Assembly (NCBI GenBank): GCA_016235675.1
Contig: JACRJN010000098.1
Location: 1 to 55,656, forward strand
Length of the DNA stretch: 55,656 nt
Direction: 5' to 3'
From: Candidatus Schekmanbacteria bacterium
GTDB taxonomy: Bacteria > SZUA-182
Shown here: positions 8,666-17,012 of the stretch, piece after piece
How the letters are laid out: every line of letters starts with the position of its first letter
Numbering within the stretch: position 1 is the first letter of the stretch
The notes under the pieces: model-generated
Told to the model about the DNA's origin: nothing
What the model saw: the letters and a program-made list of their open reading frames with translations, nothing else
Database searches by the model: none
Translations under genes and position numbers: made by a program

Positions 8666-9862
8666 TTATTTAAGGTCATTGTAACATGAAATTAATTTTT
8701 TGCCAATCACCTGCCAGTCATAGCGTGTTACAAAACTGCTGGCGGCCAGCGCTATTTTTTGGCGCTTATCCGCATTTTTGCAAAGCTCGATAATTTGCTG
8801 CGCCAGCTCCTGAGGTTGATCGGCGATGATGATTTCCTGCCCGTTTACCGCGTCGATCCCTTCCGCACCGATAGCAGTGGAAACTACCGGTAAACCGACC
8901 GCCATCGCCTCCAATATTTTCAAGCGCGTTCCTCCCCCGATATGCAGGGGAACGATAGAGATGGTACTTGCCGCCAGATAGGGACGCATATCGGTGGCTT
9001 TTTCGCTGATTTTAATCCGGGCGTCTTTTTTCAATTCCTGCAAAGCGGGAGGGATTACTCCCCCCACTATTTGCCAGCGGATTTGCGGTATTTGGCCAAG
9101 CAAGAGCGGCCAGACCGATTGATAAAAAAACAATACCCCTTGCGTGTTGGGAAAATAATCCAGCCTTCCGACAAAAAGCAGAGTCGGGTTTGCAGGAGAG
9201 GTGCCGGCTATAGTTTGATAAAAATCAATATCCACCCCATTAGGGATGACTGCCGTTTTGGCCTTGGGCGCAAATCTGCCGATTTGTTGCGCTTCTTGTT
9301 CGGAGCAAACCAGGCATAAATCAAAAAGCGGCCAGATTTCTGCTTCATATTTCCCTAATTGTTGGGCATTACGATGCAGATAAAGCCGCTTGATCGCTGA
9401 TTTTTCTTGTTGCCCCATACGCTCCATAAGCAGAAAGATAATATTATGGGTATCGAAAACGCAGGGTATCGGTTTGGGGAGATCGTATAGATATTGGGCG
9501 GTATCCAAATGATCGCAATGCAGGACTTGATAGTCGCCGCTTTGCAATTCCTCTCTGATTTTTTGCAAAAAAGGAACGGAAAAGTTTTTATTCAAAGGAT
9601 AGGGTTTGCCGCCGACGAGCCCTTCCAAAAGGTAATAGCCCCTTTTCCATGCAGGCATTTGCGGTTTAGGCAGGCAGATAACTTTTTTGCAAAATTGCCG
9701 GAAAAAATTCAACCCCGGATGATTTCCCGCTGCTTGCCCACTGCCGGTCAACAGGGTGACTGAAAATTGGCGGGATAATTCTTTGAGAATAGAAGCACTG
9801 CGGATATGCCCGCCCCGGTCTAGCGGATAGGGAAAATTTTCGCTGACGAAAAGAATGTTCAT
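8666..9862 (-). CDS. GT4-family glycosyltransferase
   Basis: A 398-residue GT-B-fold glycosyltransferase. The N-terminal acceptor domain begins ILFVSENFPYPLDRGGH. The C-terminal Glycos_transf_1 domain shows LFVGRLDYFPN, then the nucleotide-sugar site IGGGTRLKILEAMAVGLPVV with the EAMAxGxPVV hallmark. It resembles glycosyltransferases found with exosortase loci and would add a sugar to the exopolysaccharide repeat unit on the cytoplasmic face. It lies 42 nt downstream of the zinc-ribbon gene and upstream of the 59-aa ORF, same strand. Donor and acceptor are unknown. Confidence 0.88.
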   Translation of the reverse strand: MNILFVSENFPYPLDRGGHIRSASILKELSRQFSVTLLTGSGQAAGNHPGLNFFRQFCKKVICLPKPQMPAWKRGYYLLEGLVGGKPYPLNKNFSVPFLQKIREELQSGDYQVLHCDHLDTAQYLYDLPKPIPCVFDTHNIIFLLMERMGQQEKSAIKRLYLHRNAQQLGKYEAEIWPLFDLCLVCSEQEAQQIGRFAPKAKTAVIPNGVDIDFYQTIAGTSPANPTLLFVGRLDYFPNTQGVLFFYQSVWPLLLGQIPQIRWQIVGGVIPPALQELKKDARIKISEKATDMRPYLAASTISIVPLHIGGGTRLKILEAMAVGLPVVSTAIGAEGIDAVNGQEIIIADQPQELAQQIIELCKNADKRQKIALAASSFVTRYDWQVIGKKLISCYNDLK

Positions 9863-9904
9863 GGGATGAAAATAAGGTCTCCCTATTTCTACACGACCAA
9901 ATTT

Positions 9905-10363
9905 TTAACGTCGGTTTGTCACCAAAATCCGGGCCTCGTCCTCGAATAAAACCTCGACGCGGGTATCGTCTATACGTTTGGTTACCGCACCCAGACCGAA
10001 ACGTTTATGACTGATCAGGGAATTTTCTTGATAATCCGCCGACATTGCATAATCTTGAGGTGGTTTATTATTCAGGGAGGCTACCAGCTCAGCCCATTTT
10101 TTAGCCGCTTTGGCCGGGCCTTTCGCTGTCCGTTCCACTGATTTTTTAGCTGAAACAGGCTTAGGGGCTGATTCAGTTGTGCCTTTTTCTTTGGTTGCCA
10201 CACCTTTAGGACGGCGATAATTATGTTGAGCATGGCAAGAGAGGCAAATTACTTTTTTGGTTTCTCCTTCCAGCATAGCTGTTATTGTATGTCCGGTAGT
10301 TAATTTACATTTCCCGCAATAGGCCTCGACCTCTTGCCCGACTATTGGTTTTTCTGAATTCAT
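9905..10363 (-). CDS. Zinc-ribbon protein with KOW/UvrD-C-like tail (152 aa)
   Basis: Hypothetical 152-residue protein starting at ATG 10361-10363; an ORF start at 10444 adds an unconserved leader. Residues about 16-45 hold two CxxC knuckles (YCGKCKL and CLSCHA) forming a likely zinc ribbon. Next comes a Lys/Ala/Pro-rich linker, then a C-terminal segment HKRFGLGAVTKRIDDTRVEV. That segment resembles the small beta-barrel that reads HxxFGxGxV in UvrD-type helicase C-termini and similar RNA-polymerase- or nucleic-acid-contacting modules. Function unknown; nucleic-acid or RNA-polymerase binding is a reasonable guess. It shares strand and spacing with the GT4 gene. Confidence 0.75.
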   Translation of the reverse strand: MNSEKPIVGQEVEAYCGKCKLTTGHTITAMLEGETKKVICLSCHAQHNYRRPKGVATKEKGTTESAPKPVSAKKSVERTAKGPAKAAKKWAELVASLNNKPPQDYAMSADYQENSLISHKRFGLGAVTKRIDDTRVEVLFEDEARILVTNRR

Positions 10364-10755
10364 AAAAAATGTACTTTCCTTTCTGCAAACTAATATATAG
10401 CGAAAATTTTTATAATTATAGCATGATATTGATGGAAGGAACAAGGTTTTCTATAAAGGTAGAAAAAATTAATCATTTTAGGTGTTGGGGAAAGCCACGA
10501 CAGACCTTTCGGTTTGTCCTCAAGCTGGAACATCAAGTTGTCATTGCGAGCGGAGCGAAGCAATCTTCGTTCGTGCGCCTGAGTAGTCCCAGCCCTTTAG
10601 GGCTGAACTTCCAGGGCTAAAGCCCTGGCACTACGACTACGACTAGGCACTTCCGAGATTGCTTCGGCGGTAAGGCTGCCTCGCAATGACAACTTCTTAA
10701 CTTAATGACATTGGGCTTTAGCCCTGCATCCGGTAGCACAGGCTGGAAGCCTGTG
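10364..10755. repeat. Composite repeat block (nested REP-like elements)
   Basis: A 392-bp gap with no gene. It holds, in order, a CTTTCGGTTTGTCC fragment and a GTCATTGCGAG...CTCGCAATGAC element (10540-10690). Inside the loop of that element sits a second palindrome (10583-10634, GTAGTCCCAGCCC...GGGCTAAAGCCCTGGCACTAC). A half copy of the TTAACTTAATGACATTG arm follows (about 10696-10713), then a GGTAGCACAGGC/GCCTGTGCTAC hairpin (10732-10759). The last hairpin supplies the stop codon of the next gene. Confidence 0.85.
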
Positions 10756-12399
10756 CTACTCCATATATCCCAAAGCCCTCAGCGCCCTTGCCCGCTCCTC
10801 GTCTCCCGTGCTCAGTTGTTCTTTTTGTCCGTTAACCTTCAATCCCTCATCGCAAAACCTGGGTTCGGGCATTTTAGCGTCAAATATCTCCAAACAGGCC
10901 CGGCCATCCATATTTTGCGGGATGGCTTCCCCCATCAGATATAAAACGGTGGGAGCAATATCCTGCATGGACAATGCGGCCAGTTTCTTTTTCTGCTTAA
11001 TTCCGGGGCCGCTTACGATAAAAATTCCTTCCGGCAAATGATAGCCGCTCCATTTCCTGAAAGCCGCCGCCGGGGAATCGGTTATCAGGGTATCAATCCC
11101 CGCACCGCCTTCATATTTAAGATTAAATTTGACGACAATATCCGGCAGATTATCCAAATGCGTCCCGCTATAAATGTCCTCTTTTTTATACACTTCGCTG
11201 ACAATCTTTTCTTTGCTTGCTGGATCGCATAAAGTTTTTATGGCGGCGATAATCTCATCCCGCAGCTTTTCATACTCGGCCCCCCGTTCTATAATCCCTT
11301 CCGGCTGCCGTCCTTTGACATTTAGATGTATCCCTTCATAGGGATAGAGCATTTCCACCCGGTATGCTTTAGTCTTTTCCCAAGAGATTGCTGATGTATT
11401 GGATCTGATATTGGCCACCACCCCCCGCATCTTATCAGGAAACATCCTTCTGTAAATATTGCGGATCGGTAATTTGGCCTTCAGGTATTCAATGCCCTTT
11501 TGCGCCGCCGAACTTAAGCCCCCCTTTAATTTTCCCGCCGGTTCTAAAAAACCCGCTTGATATAACCAATGATTAAAATTAACCGTCTTCAACGGACGGG
11601 CACCACTGCCGTGATCGGAGACAACCAATATATAGGTATTTTCGTCGATCTCCTTCAATAAACGTCCGATGGAGTAATCCACCGCTTTATACATATTTTC
11701 TATAACATTTCGGTATTTATCGGCTAACTTATTATCATATATCGGACAATCGGTATGCTTAAACTGCCAGAATGTATGCTGGACTGCATCCAGAATGCCG
11801 GTAAAATAAACGAAAAAGTCCCATTCTTCATTTTTGATTAAATCCAGCGCCCCATCAGTGATGCGTTGATTTTCGTATTCGTATTCTTTGACCTGGACAT
11901 CAAAATCCGCCGCGGCTTTTTTGTCGTTTTTCATGGTCAATAACTGGCCAAAGCGCTCGGCATAGTTTTCCGGATAGGTAAAGGCGCGCCGCTCATCCGG
12001 GGTGGGATTGCCGGAACGCATGATCCCGTTTATCGGCCAGGGAGGATAAGTCGTGGTTATTCCCAGGCTGATTACCCGCCGGTTTTGCCGGCTCAGATAA
12101 TCGAATATCGTCCCACCGCGATAATATGATGAATTAATCAGCTTGTCGCGGGCGGCGCTGTACTGGCTCAAGTCCATTTCCGTAAAGGCCAATACCCCGT
12201 GTTTCCCCGGATTCAGCCCGGTCATGAAGGTGATCCAGGCCGGAGCGGAATGCGCCGGAATGGTGGAATTTAACCCGGCATGTGCCCCGTTTTCCAGCAG
12301 ACGGCCTAAATTCGGCAATGCGTTTTTTCCTGCCAGCGGATAGATAAAATCGAAAGTGGCGCTGTCGATTGCTAATACTAATACTTTAGTTTTTTGCAT
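10756..12399 (-). CDS. AP-superfamily phosphohydrolase/phosphomutase (COG3379-like), AP1
   Basis: A 547-residue alkaline-phosphatase-superfamily enzyme (type I phosphodiesterase fold). The expected two-metal site is visible: Asp12 in LAIDSAT, nucleophile Ser51 in PAHSAPAW, an Asp/His pair in LDAVQHTFW, the SDHG motif in VVSDHGSGA, and a late His in SGYHLPEG. There is no CxPxR, so it is not a formylglycine sulfatase. The C-terminus is an acidic helix ending RALRALGYME, a tail shared with AP2 and CysC. The stop codon lies inside a dispersed hairpin repeat. It is one of four paralogs in this exosortase locus; the substrate (phospho- or sulfo-glycan, lipid-linked precursor) is unknown. No clear Shine-Dalgarno precedes the ATG. 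Confidence 0.88.
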   Translation of the reverse strand: MQKTKVLVLAIDSATFDFIYPLAGKNALPNLGRLLENGAHAGLNSTIPAHSAPAWITFMTGLNPGKHGVLAFTEMDLSQYSAARDKLINSSYYRGGTIFDYLSRQNRRVISLGITTTYPPWPINGIMRSGNPTPDERRAFTYPENYAERFGQLLTMKNDKKAAADFDVQVKEYEYENQRITDGALDLIKNEEWDFFVYFTGILDAVQHTFWQFKHTDCPIYDNKLADKYRNVIENMYKAVDYSIGRLLKEIDENTYILVVSDHGSGARPLKTVNFNHWLYQAGFLEPAGKLKGGLSSAAQKGIEYLKAKLPIRNIYRRMFPDKMRGVVANIRSNTSAISWEKTKAYRVEMLYPYEGIHLNVKGRQPEGIIERGAEYEKLRDEIIAAIKTLCDPASKEKIVSEVYKKEDIYSGTHLDNLPDIVVKFNLKYEGGAGIDTLITDSPAAAFRKWSGYHLPEGIFIVSGPGIKQKKKLAALSMQDIAPTVLYLMGEAIPQNMDGRACLEIFDAKMPEPRFCDEGLKVNGQKEQLSTGDEERARALRALGYME

Positions 12400-12422
12400 G
12401 GTGTGGTTTTATATGTACAAAA

Positions 12423-12604
12423 GTAGGGTGGGCTGTGCCCCAATGCCGTTAAGTTAAGGGGTTTTGCGCAATTCTCATTTTGTCATTCCCGAATGGTGTT
12501 ATCGGGAATCTGGTTTTAAAACAACACCATATCCCCGATAAAGGCATTCGGGGATGACAAGGCAAGTCCTTAACTTAATGGCATTGGGGCTGTGCCCACC
12601 CTAC
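12423..12604. repeat. Triple-nested palindrome between AP1 and AP2
   Basis: Three inverted-repeat families are nested. The outer arms GTAGGGTGGGCTGTGCCC (from 12423) and GGGCTGTGCCCACCCTAC (to 12604) enclose CAATGCCGTTAAGTTAAGG (12441-12459) and CCTTAACTTAATGGCATTG (12568-12586). Those in turn enclose the GTCATTCCCGAA...TTCGGGGATGAC element (12482-12558). Each family occurs elsewhere in this window by itself or in other combinations. Confidence 0.92.
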
Positions 12605-12608
12605 AAAA

Positions 12609-14255
12609 CTATTCCAAATACCCCAACCCCTTCAGGGCCTGTTTCATCGTCTCCTCATCTTCGGAGGACAAATCAGTCTCAGCTTCTTTCTCGACAATCT
12701 TTTCATCGCTGTATTGAGCGGGCATAGCGCTGTAAGGTTCTTTTAAAGCCTCCCGGATTACCCTGCCGTCCAAATGTTGGGGAAGGGGGAGACCTAAATC
12801 GAATAGCAACGTCGGTAAAAGATCGACCATCTGCACCGGGTCGATAACCAAATTCTTTTTGAATTTAGGGCCGTTTAAAACTAAAATCCCGTCGCGGTCA
12901 TGGGTTCCGCTCAGTCCTTCCAGATAATCGGGGGGGACAGCGGTAACCGCCGCACCCTGACTGTTAAATCCGCCGCGATAAAGCGGATTAAAGCTATAAA
13001 TTATATCCGGTACCACTTCCACATATTTACCTTTATATAATTCCTCACGCTTATAAACCTCATTTATCACCGGCTGACCAGTTTGAGGATCGCTAATTTT
13101 CTTCAATTTGCCGATAATTTCATCCCGCAGGGATTCGTATTCACTTTCAGCGACTGTCCCCTGGGGCAGACGGTTTTTCAAATTAATCACCACCCCTTCC
13201 ACCAATCCGACTTTACACCTGAACGCCCTGGTTTGCAGCCATTCCACCTGATTGGCCTGATAATAGGTATTGGCGATTTTTTTCTGCAAACCTTCCGGCA
13301 GGCGGGCAAAGCGGTTTTTCAAGAACAGCTTCAATTTCATTTTCTGATAACGGATGGGCTTCCATAACAATTCCACCATTTTACCGGAAACGTTTCCCTG
13401 TTTAAAAGTCAAATAACCGTTGTCCTTCAGCCAGACATTGGGATGAAAATACTTACGGGCGCTGGCGCAAAATCCGTGATCGGAAAGTACCAGAATAGAA
13501 CATTTATCCTGCTCGACCAGTTTCAGGATTTCCCCGATAGTCTTGTCAATTTCGATGTACATTTCCTGAATCGCAGAAGCAAAGGGACTTGCCCCGTTGG
13601 ACAGGTACTTCCACAAATGATGTTGGGCAAAATCGGTACTGCTGAAAACAATCCCGTAAACATCACACTCTTTGGCCGCCAATTGCCTGAGAAGAACGGC
13701 CTCCACCCTTTTGATCAAGGTCTTGCACTCGGCAACCAGACCCACTTCATTGCCGGGATTGATGGCGGAAATATCGAAAAGCTCCCCGATTTCCTTGCTC
13801 CATTCGGGGGGATAGGTATTGGGTTTCTTATAATCCGGGCTGGGATGTCCCGCCACCATATAGCCGTTAACCGGCCAAGCCGGATAGGTTATCGGCATCA
13901 TGATTGAGGAGACTTTATATCCGGCGCGGCTTAAAATATCCCACAAGGTATTTCCGGAGTAATGCCCGGAGTGTAGCAGCGTATGGGTAAACTGGGAACG
14001 CATAACATAGGCGGAATCATAGGTTATTTTTCCCATCCGCCGGAAATCGAAAAAGCCGTGATGACCGGGATTTCTGCCGGTCATAAATGTAATCCAGGCC
14101 GGCGGTGTCAGCGGCGGCACGGTGGATTTTAAAATCGATCTGGTGCCGGTATCGAGCAGCCGCTTAAAATTGGGCAGCCTGCCTTGTTTAATCAAGGGGT
14201 CGATGACCTTAAAAGTCCCGCCGTCGTAGCCGATTATAATTAAACGATTTCGCAT
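12609..14255 (-). CDS. AP-superfamily phosphohydrolase/phosphomutase, AP2
   Basis: A 548-residue paralog of AP1. The start at ATG 14253-14255 has a GGAGG Shine-Dalgarno; an upstream in-frame start at 14306 lies in a dispersed repeat. The catalytic set is intact: Asp11 (GYDGGTF), nucleophile Thr50 (PPLTPPAW), Asp/His in TDFAQHHLW, LSDHGFC and a late His in SGTHDRDG. It ends with an acidic stretch followed by KQALKGLGYLE, matching the tails of AP1 and CysC. No signal peptide is seen, so it is probably cytosolic or membrane-associated. It lies downstream of the O-antigen-ligase-like gene and upstream of AP1. The substrate is unknown. Confidence 0.88.
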   Translation of the reverse strand: MRNRLIIIGYDGGTFKVIDPLIKQGRLPNFKRLLDTGTRSILKSTVPPLTPPAWITFMTGRNPGHHGFFDFRRMGKITYDSAYVMRSQFTHTLLHSGHYSGNTLWDILSRAGYKVSSIMMPITYPAWPVNGYMVAGHPSPDYKKPNTYPPEWSKEIGELFDISAINPGNEVGLVAECKTLIKRVEAVLLRQLAAKECDVYGIVFSSTDFAQHHLWKYLSNGASPFASAIQEMYIEIDKTIGEILKLVEQDKCSILVLSDHGFCASARKYFHPNVWLKDNGYLTFKQGNVSGKMVELLWKPIRYQKMKLKLFLKNRFARLPEGLQKKIANTYYQANQVEWLQTRAFRCKVGLVEGVVINLKNRLPQGTVAESEYESLRDEIIGKLKKISDPQTGQPVINEVYKREELYKGKYVEVVPDIIYSFNPLYRGGFNSQGAAVTAVPPDYLEGLSGTHDRDGILVLNGPKFKKNLVIDPVQMVDLLPTLLFDLGLPLPQHLDGRVIREALKEPYSAMPAQYSDEKIVEKEAETDLSSEDEETMKQALKGLGYLE

Positions 14256-14579
14256 CAAACCTCCAAATAACCTATGTAGGGTGGGCTCTGCCCACCATTT
14301 TGGCATTCCCGAATGATGTTATCGGGAATCTGGTTTTTTTAAACACCATATCCCCGATAAAAGCATTCGGGGATGACATGTTGGAACGCAACACAAATAC
14401 GGCCCGTCAAAACTAAATGGACGGTGTACTAGTACATCGTTTCGTAAATATTTCGGTTTATTATGTCATTGCGAGGCGAAGCCGAAGCAATCCCGAACGC
14501 TTGGTACGTCTGAGATTGCTTCGCTTTGCTCGCAATGACCATCCAAATTCATAATCCTAGTTATTTATAAAATCGTGTA
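14256..14579. repeat. Three palindromic elements between AP2 and the ligase gene
   Basis: A 324-bp gap without a gene. It carries a GTAGGGTGGGCTCTGCCCACC arm (14276-14297), a GCATTCCCGAATG...CATTCGGGGATGAC element (14302-14377) placed directly after it, and a GTCATTGCGAGGCGAAGCCG...GCTCGCAATGAC element (14465-14539). Confidence 0.88.
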
Positions 14580-15941
14580 CTAGACATTAGCCGCCAGCCC
14601 CTGTTTCTCAAGATAATTCAGCTTATCCGCAATGGCTAAAAAACCAAAGAAATACCAGATATACACGGTATTGAAAAATACCGGCGCCGCCAGCATCATA
14701 ATAGCAAAGGTGGCGAACAGCGCAAAGGCGCATACGTTAAAATATTTATTTTCCGCGAAACTTTTAATGTTTTTATGTAATTTGTGTAAATTTGTAATCA
14801 CAAACAACAAAAAGGGTATAAATCCGGCAATTCCGGTTTCCACCAGGATTCGCAGATAATCATTATGCGGACTCCAGCCGAAGGCTTTTCCCGCCTGGCT
14901 TTCCTCTTGGGCTTCCCCCTCGGAGGTTCCTATCCCGTATCCCAAAATCGGCCTTTGCGGGATAACCTTGGTCAGGGCGTTTTCCCACCAATCCAACCTT
15001 CTGTAAATGGTTTCCCCGGTTTTCCCCCGCATAATCCTGCTAATGTCAGGGTTAAAAATTCTTTGAAAACCCTGCACAAACGTGCCCAATAAAGCAACGG
15101 ACATAAAAAGAACGAGTAATAAGATATATTTCCTCATCTTAGGGATATAATACCCCAGGCAGAAAAAATTGAACACCAGCATAATCCAGATTGAGCGCAC
15201 TCCCAACAATCCTATGGAAAATACGGAAAAAAAAGCGATGACTCCCAAAAGGTAATTTTTCCTCTTGCTGACCAAGAAATACAAGGGAACAGAAGCGATA
15301 AAGGTAGTTAAAAGAAAGCGGGAAAAACTGTTGGCGATAGCAAAGAAACTGGTATACCGTTCCAGTCCGCTGGCCGCTACCTTGTAGACCTGTCCGGATA
15401 ATTTTTGATAAAAACCGTATCCCAGGGGAACAATTGTAGCCAAGGGAAAGCATATTAATAATTTAGCACCGTCTTTTTTGGTCTTTAATAAATTATAACA
15501 AATCAAATAAACGCTTATAAAAGAAATTAATTTGATGACCGTATAAAGCGAGTCTGTGCGACTGGTGGAATAAGCTATACTTAATGCAGCAACCAGAATA
15601 AAAAGATAATAATATTTCAATCTCTCTGAGCAAAAACTGATTTTATCCCTGCTTCCCGTTACTACAAAAAAAGCCAGAACAATGGTTAACGCGTTGAAAT
15701 ATTTAAGCATGCCCCCGAATAATTCCAATTCGGGATAGACCAGAAAAAAACACATCAAAATCAATAATGGGTCAAGCATAAAAGTCAGGATTAATGCCGG
15801 TAAAAAAAACAGGGCCAGCTTTATAATCGTAGGCATGGGTGCGGATAAAAAGAAGCCGAAAATCAGAATAAAAAACAGCATCAGGCTGAAAGCGATAAAT
15901 TTAATTAAAGCATCTTTTGCGGTGGATAGTGTTACTGCCAT
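14580..15941 (-). CDS. O-antigen ligase/polymerase-like membrane protein (Wzy_C)
   Basis: A 453-residue polytopic inner-membrane protein with roughly 11-12 hydrophobic segments. The large periplasmic loop carries the Wzy_C/O-antigen ligase signature: RPILGYGIGTSEGE, then a SPHNDYLRILVETGIAG motif. Such proteins transfer or polymerise lipid-linked glycan at the periplasmic face. In an exosortase locus with Wza- and Wzz-like genes it most probably acts as the polymerase of the exopolysaccharide. It lies between the sulfotransferase and AP2, same strand. Confidence 0.88.
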   Translation of the reverse strand: MAVTLSTAKDALIKFIAFSLMLFFILIFGFFLSAPMPTIIKLALFFLPALILTFMLDPLLILMCFFLVYPELELFGGMLKYFNALTIVLAFFVVTGSRDKISFCSERLKYYYLFILVAALSIAYSTSRTDSLYTVIKLISFISVYLICYNLLKTKKDGAKLLICFPLATIVPLGYGFYQKLSGQVYKVAASGLERYTSFFAIANSFSRFLLTTFIASVPLYFLVSKRKNYLLGVIAFFSVFSIGLLGVRSIWIMLVFNFFCLGYYIPKMRKYILLLVLFMSVALLGTFVQGFQRIFNPDISRIMRGKTGETIYRRLDWWENALTKVIPQRPILGYGIGTSEGEAQEESQAGKAFGWSPHNDYLRILVETGIAGFIPFLLFVITNLHKLHKNIKSFAENKYFNVCAFALFATFAIMMLAAPVFFNTVYIWYFFGFLAIADKLNYLEKQGLAANV

Positions 15942-15972
15942 ATATTTTTACCGATTAAATAAACATTGAATA

Positions 15973-16145
15973 TTGTAGTTACCCGATTTATCGGGTACCA
16001 CAGTCAATATCTTCTAAGCATCTTGCCCCTGCTTATAAACATGTAGGGTGGGCTCTGCCCACCATCTTTAAATAATTCTTGCTCTATTTTAGTCTTGCAT
16101 AAACAACTTATGCTATTCAAAATTGGTGGGCAAAGCCCACCCTAC
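15973..16145. repeat. Palindromes between ligase and sulfotransferase genes
   Basis: Positions 15973-16000 are a GTAGTTACCCGATTTATCGG hairpin, related to 49961-49985 and about 50166-50205. Positions 16043-16145 are a complete 103-bp element with arms GTAGGGTGGGCTCTGCCCACC and GGTGGGCAAAGCCCACCCTAC around an AT-rich core with no ORF. Confidence 0.88.
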
Positions 16146-16184
16146 TTTAGCTTGCCTCATGTGGGCGCTACCAGGCTATATGGT

Positions 16185-17012
16185 TTACTTCCAAAAGGAC
16201 AAATCCCGGCCTACAAATTTCTCTAATTGCGCCTTGTCTTCTGCAATATGAGAATTGATTAAGCGGCGCAGTTCAGCGGATTTTTCCTTGTCCTTTTTAG
16301 GAGCGTCTGTGGTATTCAACCGTTTCAAATATTCACTTACTCCCATATTATTCAGCCAGGTCTTGAATTGCATTAAATTATGCTTGCGCATCCAATCACC
16401 GGTACCGGCGATAATTTTTTCAGCTTTTTGGCTTTTGGGATTACGGGTTTCATTCTTAACCTGAAAAACACCTTCCGGGTACCAATCCCGTACTTCCAAA
16501 AATCGATATAGTTGTTCCAGAAAAAACCTGGGGTTTGCTACCAGGTCATCATAAAACTGAACCAGCATATTTTTCTGGTCGAAATATTTTAAATATTGAT
16601 TGATATGCTTATAATATAAAACATTATCTAAAAATTCCGGATATTCCCGAATCGCGCCGGGCAAGTCTTGGTCTGTATACCCTCTGGCAATCCATAGACT
16701 ATATAATGAAAAAATCTGATCCACCGGATTTCTTAGCGACATGGCTAATTTGGCGGACGGAACATGCTTATAAATTCGTTCGGCAGCTTCCGGCGGGGTT
16801 AAATATGAGGGATTTATTTCTCCGGCGTATTTTTGCCCTTTATAATGAGTAAAAAAATTCTGATACCAATCGAGGCCATTAGCATAATTATAGGTAAAAA
16901 ACATCAATTCTTTTTCAGCCGGCAGATAAATATCGGGATGTTCTTTCAACACCTGATAAAGCCAGGTTGTCCCGCCGCGATAAGTCCCGATATAAAGAAA
17001 ATTAGGCAGCAT
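16185..17012 (-). CDS. PAPS-dependent sulfotransferase
   Basis: A 275-residue sulfotransferase-domain protein. The 5'-phosphosulfate-binding loop is IGTYRGGTTWLY (8-19), and the 3'-phosphate-binding segment is LRNPVDQIFSLYSL with Arg94 and Ser102. It would move sulfate from PAPS to a glycan hydroxyl (or another acceptor) in the cytoplasm. The PAPS can be supplied by the APS kinase encoded about 1.6 kb upstream. Arg12 replaces the Lys found in many sulfotransferases, a common bacterial variant. The ATG at 17010-17012 overlaps the end of AP3 by 11 nt, with a GGAGG about 14 nt upstream, indicating coupled translation. Confidence 0.9.
   Translation of the reverse strand: MLPNFLYIGTYRGGTTWLYQVLKEHPDIYLPAEKELMFFTYNYANGLDWYQNFFTHYKGQKYAGEINPSYLTPPEAAERIYKHVPSAKLAMSLRNPVDQIFSLYSLWIARGYTDQDLPGAIREYPEFLDNVLYYKHINQYLKYFDQKNMLVQFYDDLVANPRFFLEQLYRFLEVRDWYPEGVFQVKNETRNPKSQKAEKIIAGTGDWMRKHNLMQFKTWLNNMGVSEYLKRLNTTDAPKKDKEKSAELRRLINSHIAEDKAQLEKFVGRDLSFWK

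Noticed and set aside
10540-10690. CRISPR array
   Set aside because: The repeated units are palindromic elements without regular spacing or direct-repeat/spacer structure.
16043-16145. Insertion sequence
   Set aside because: Only about 103 bp with inverted arms and no ORF; at most a MITE-like or REP-like element.
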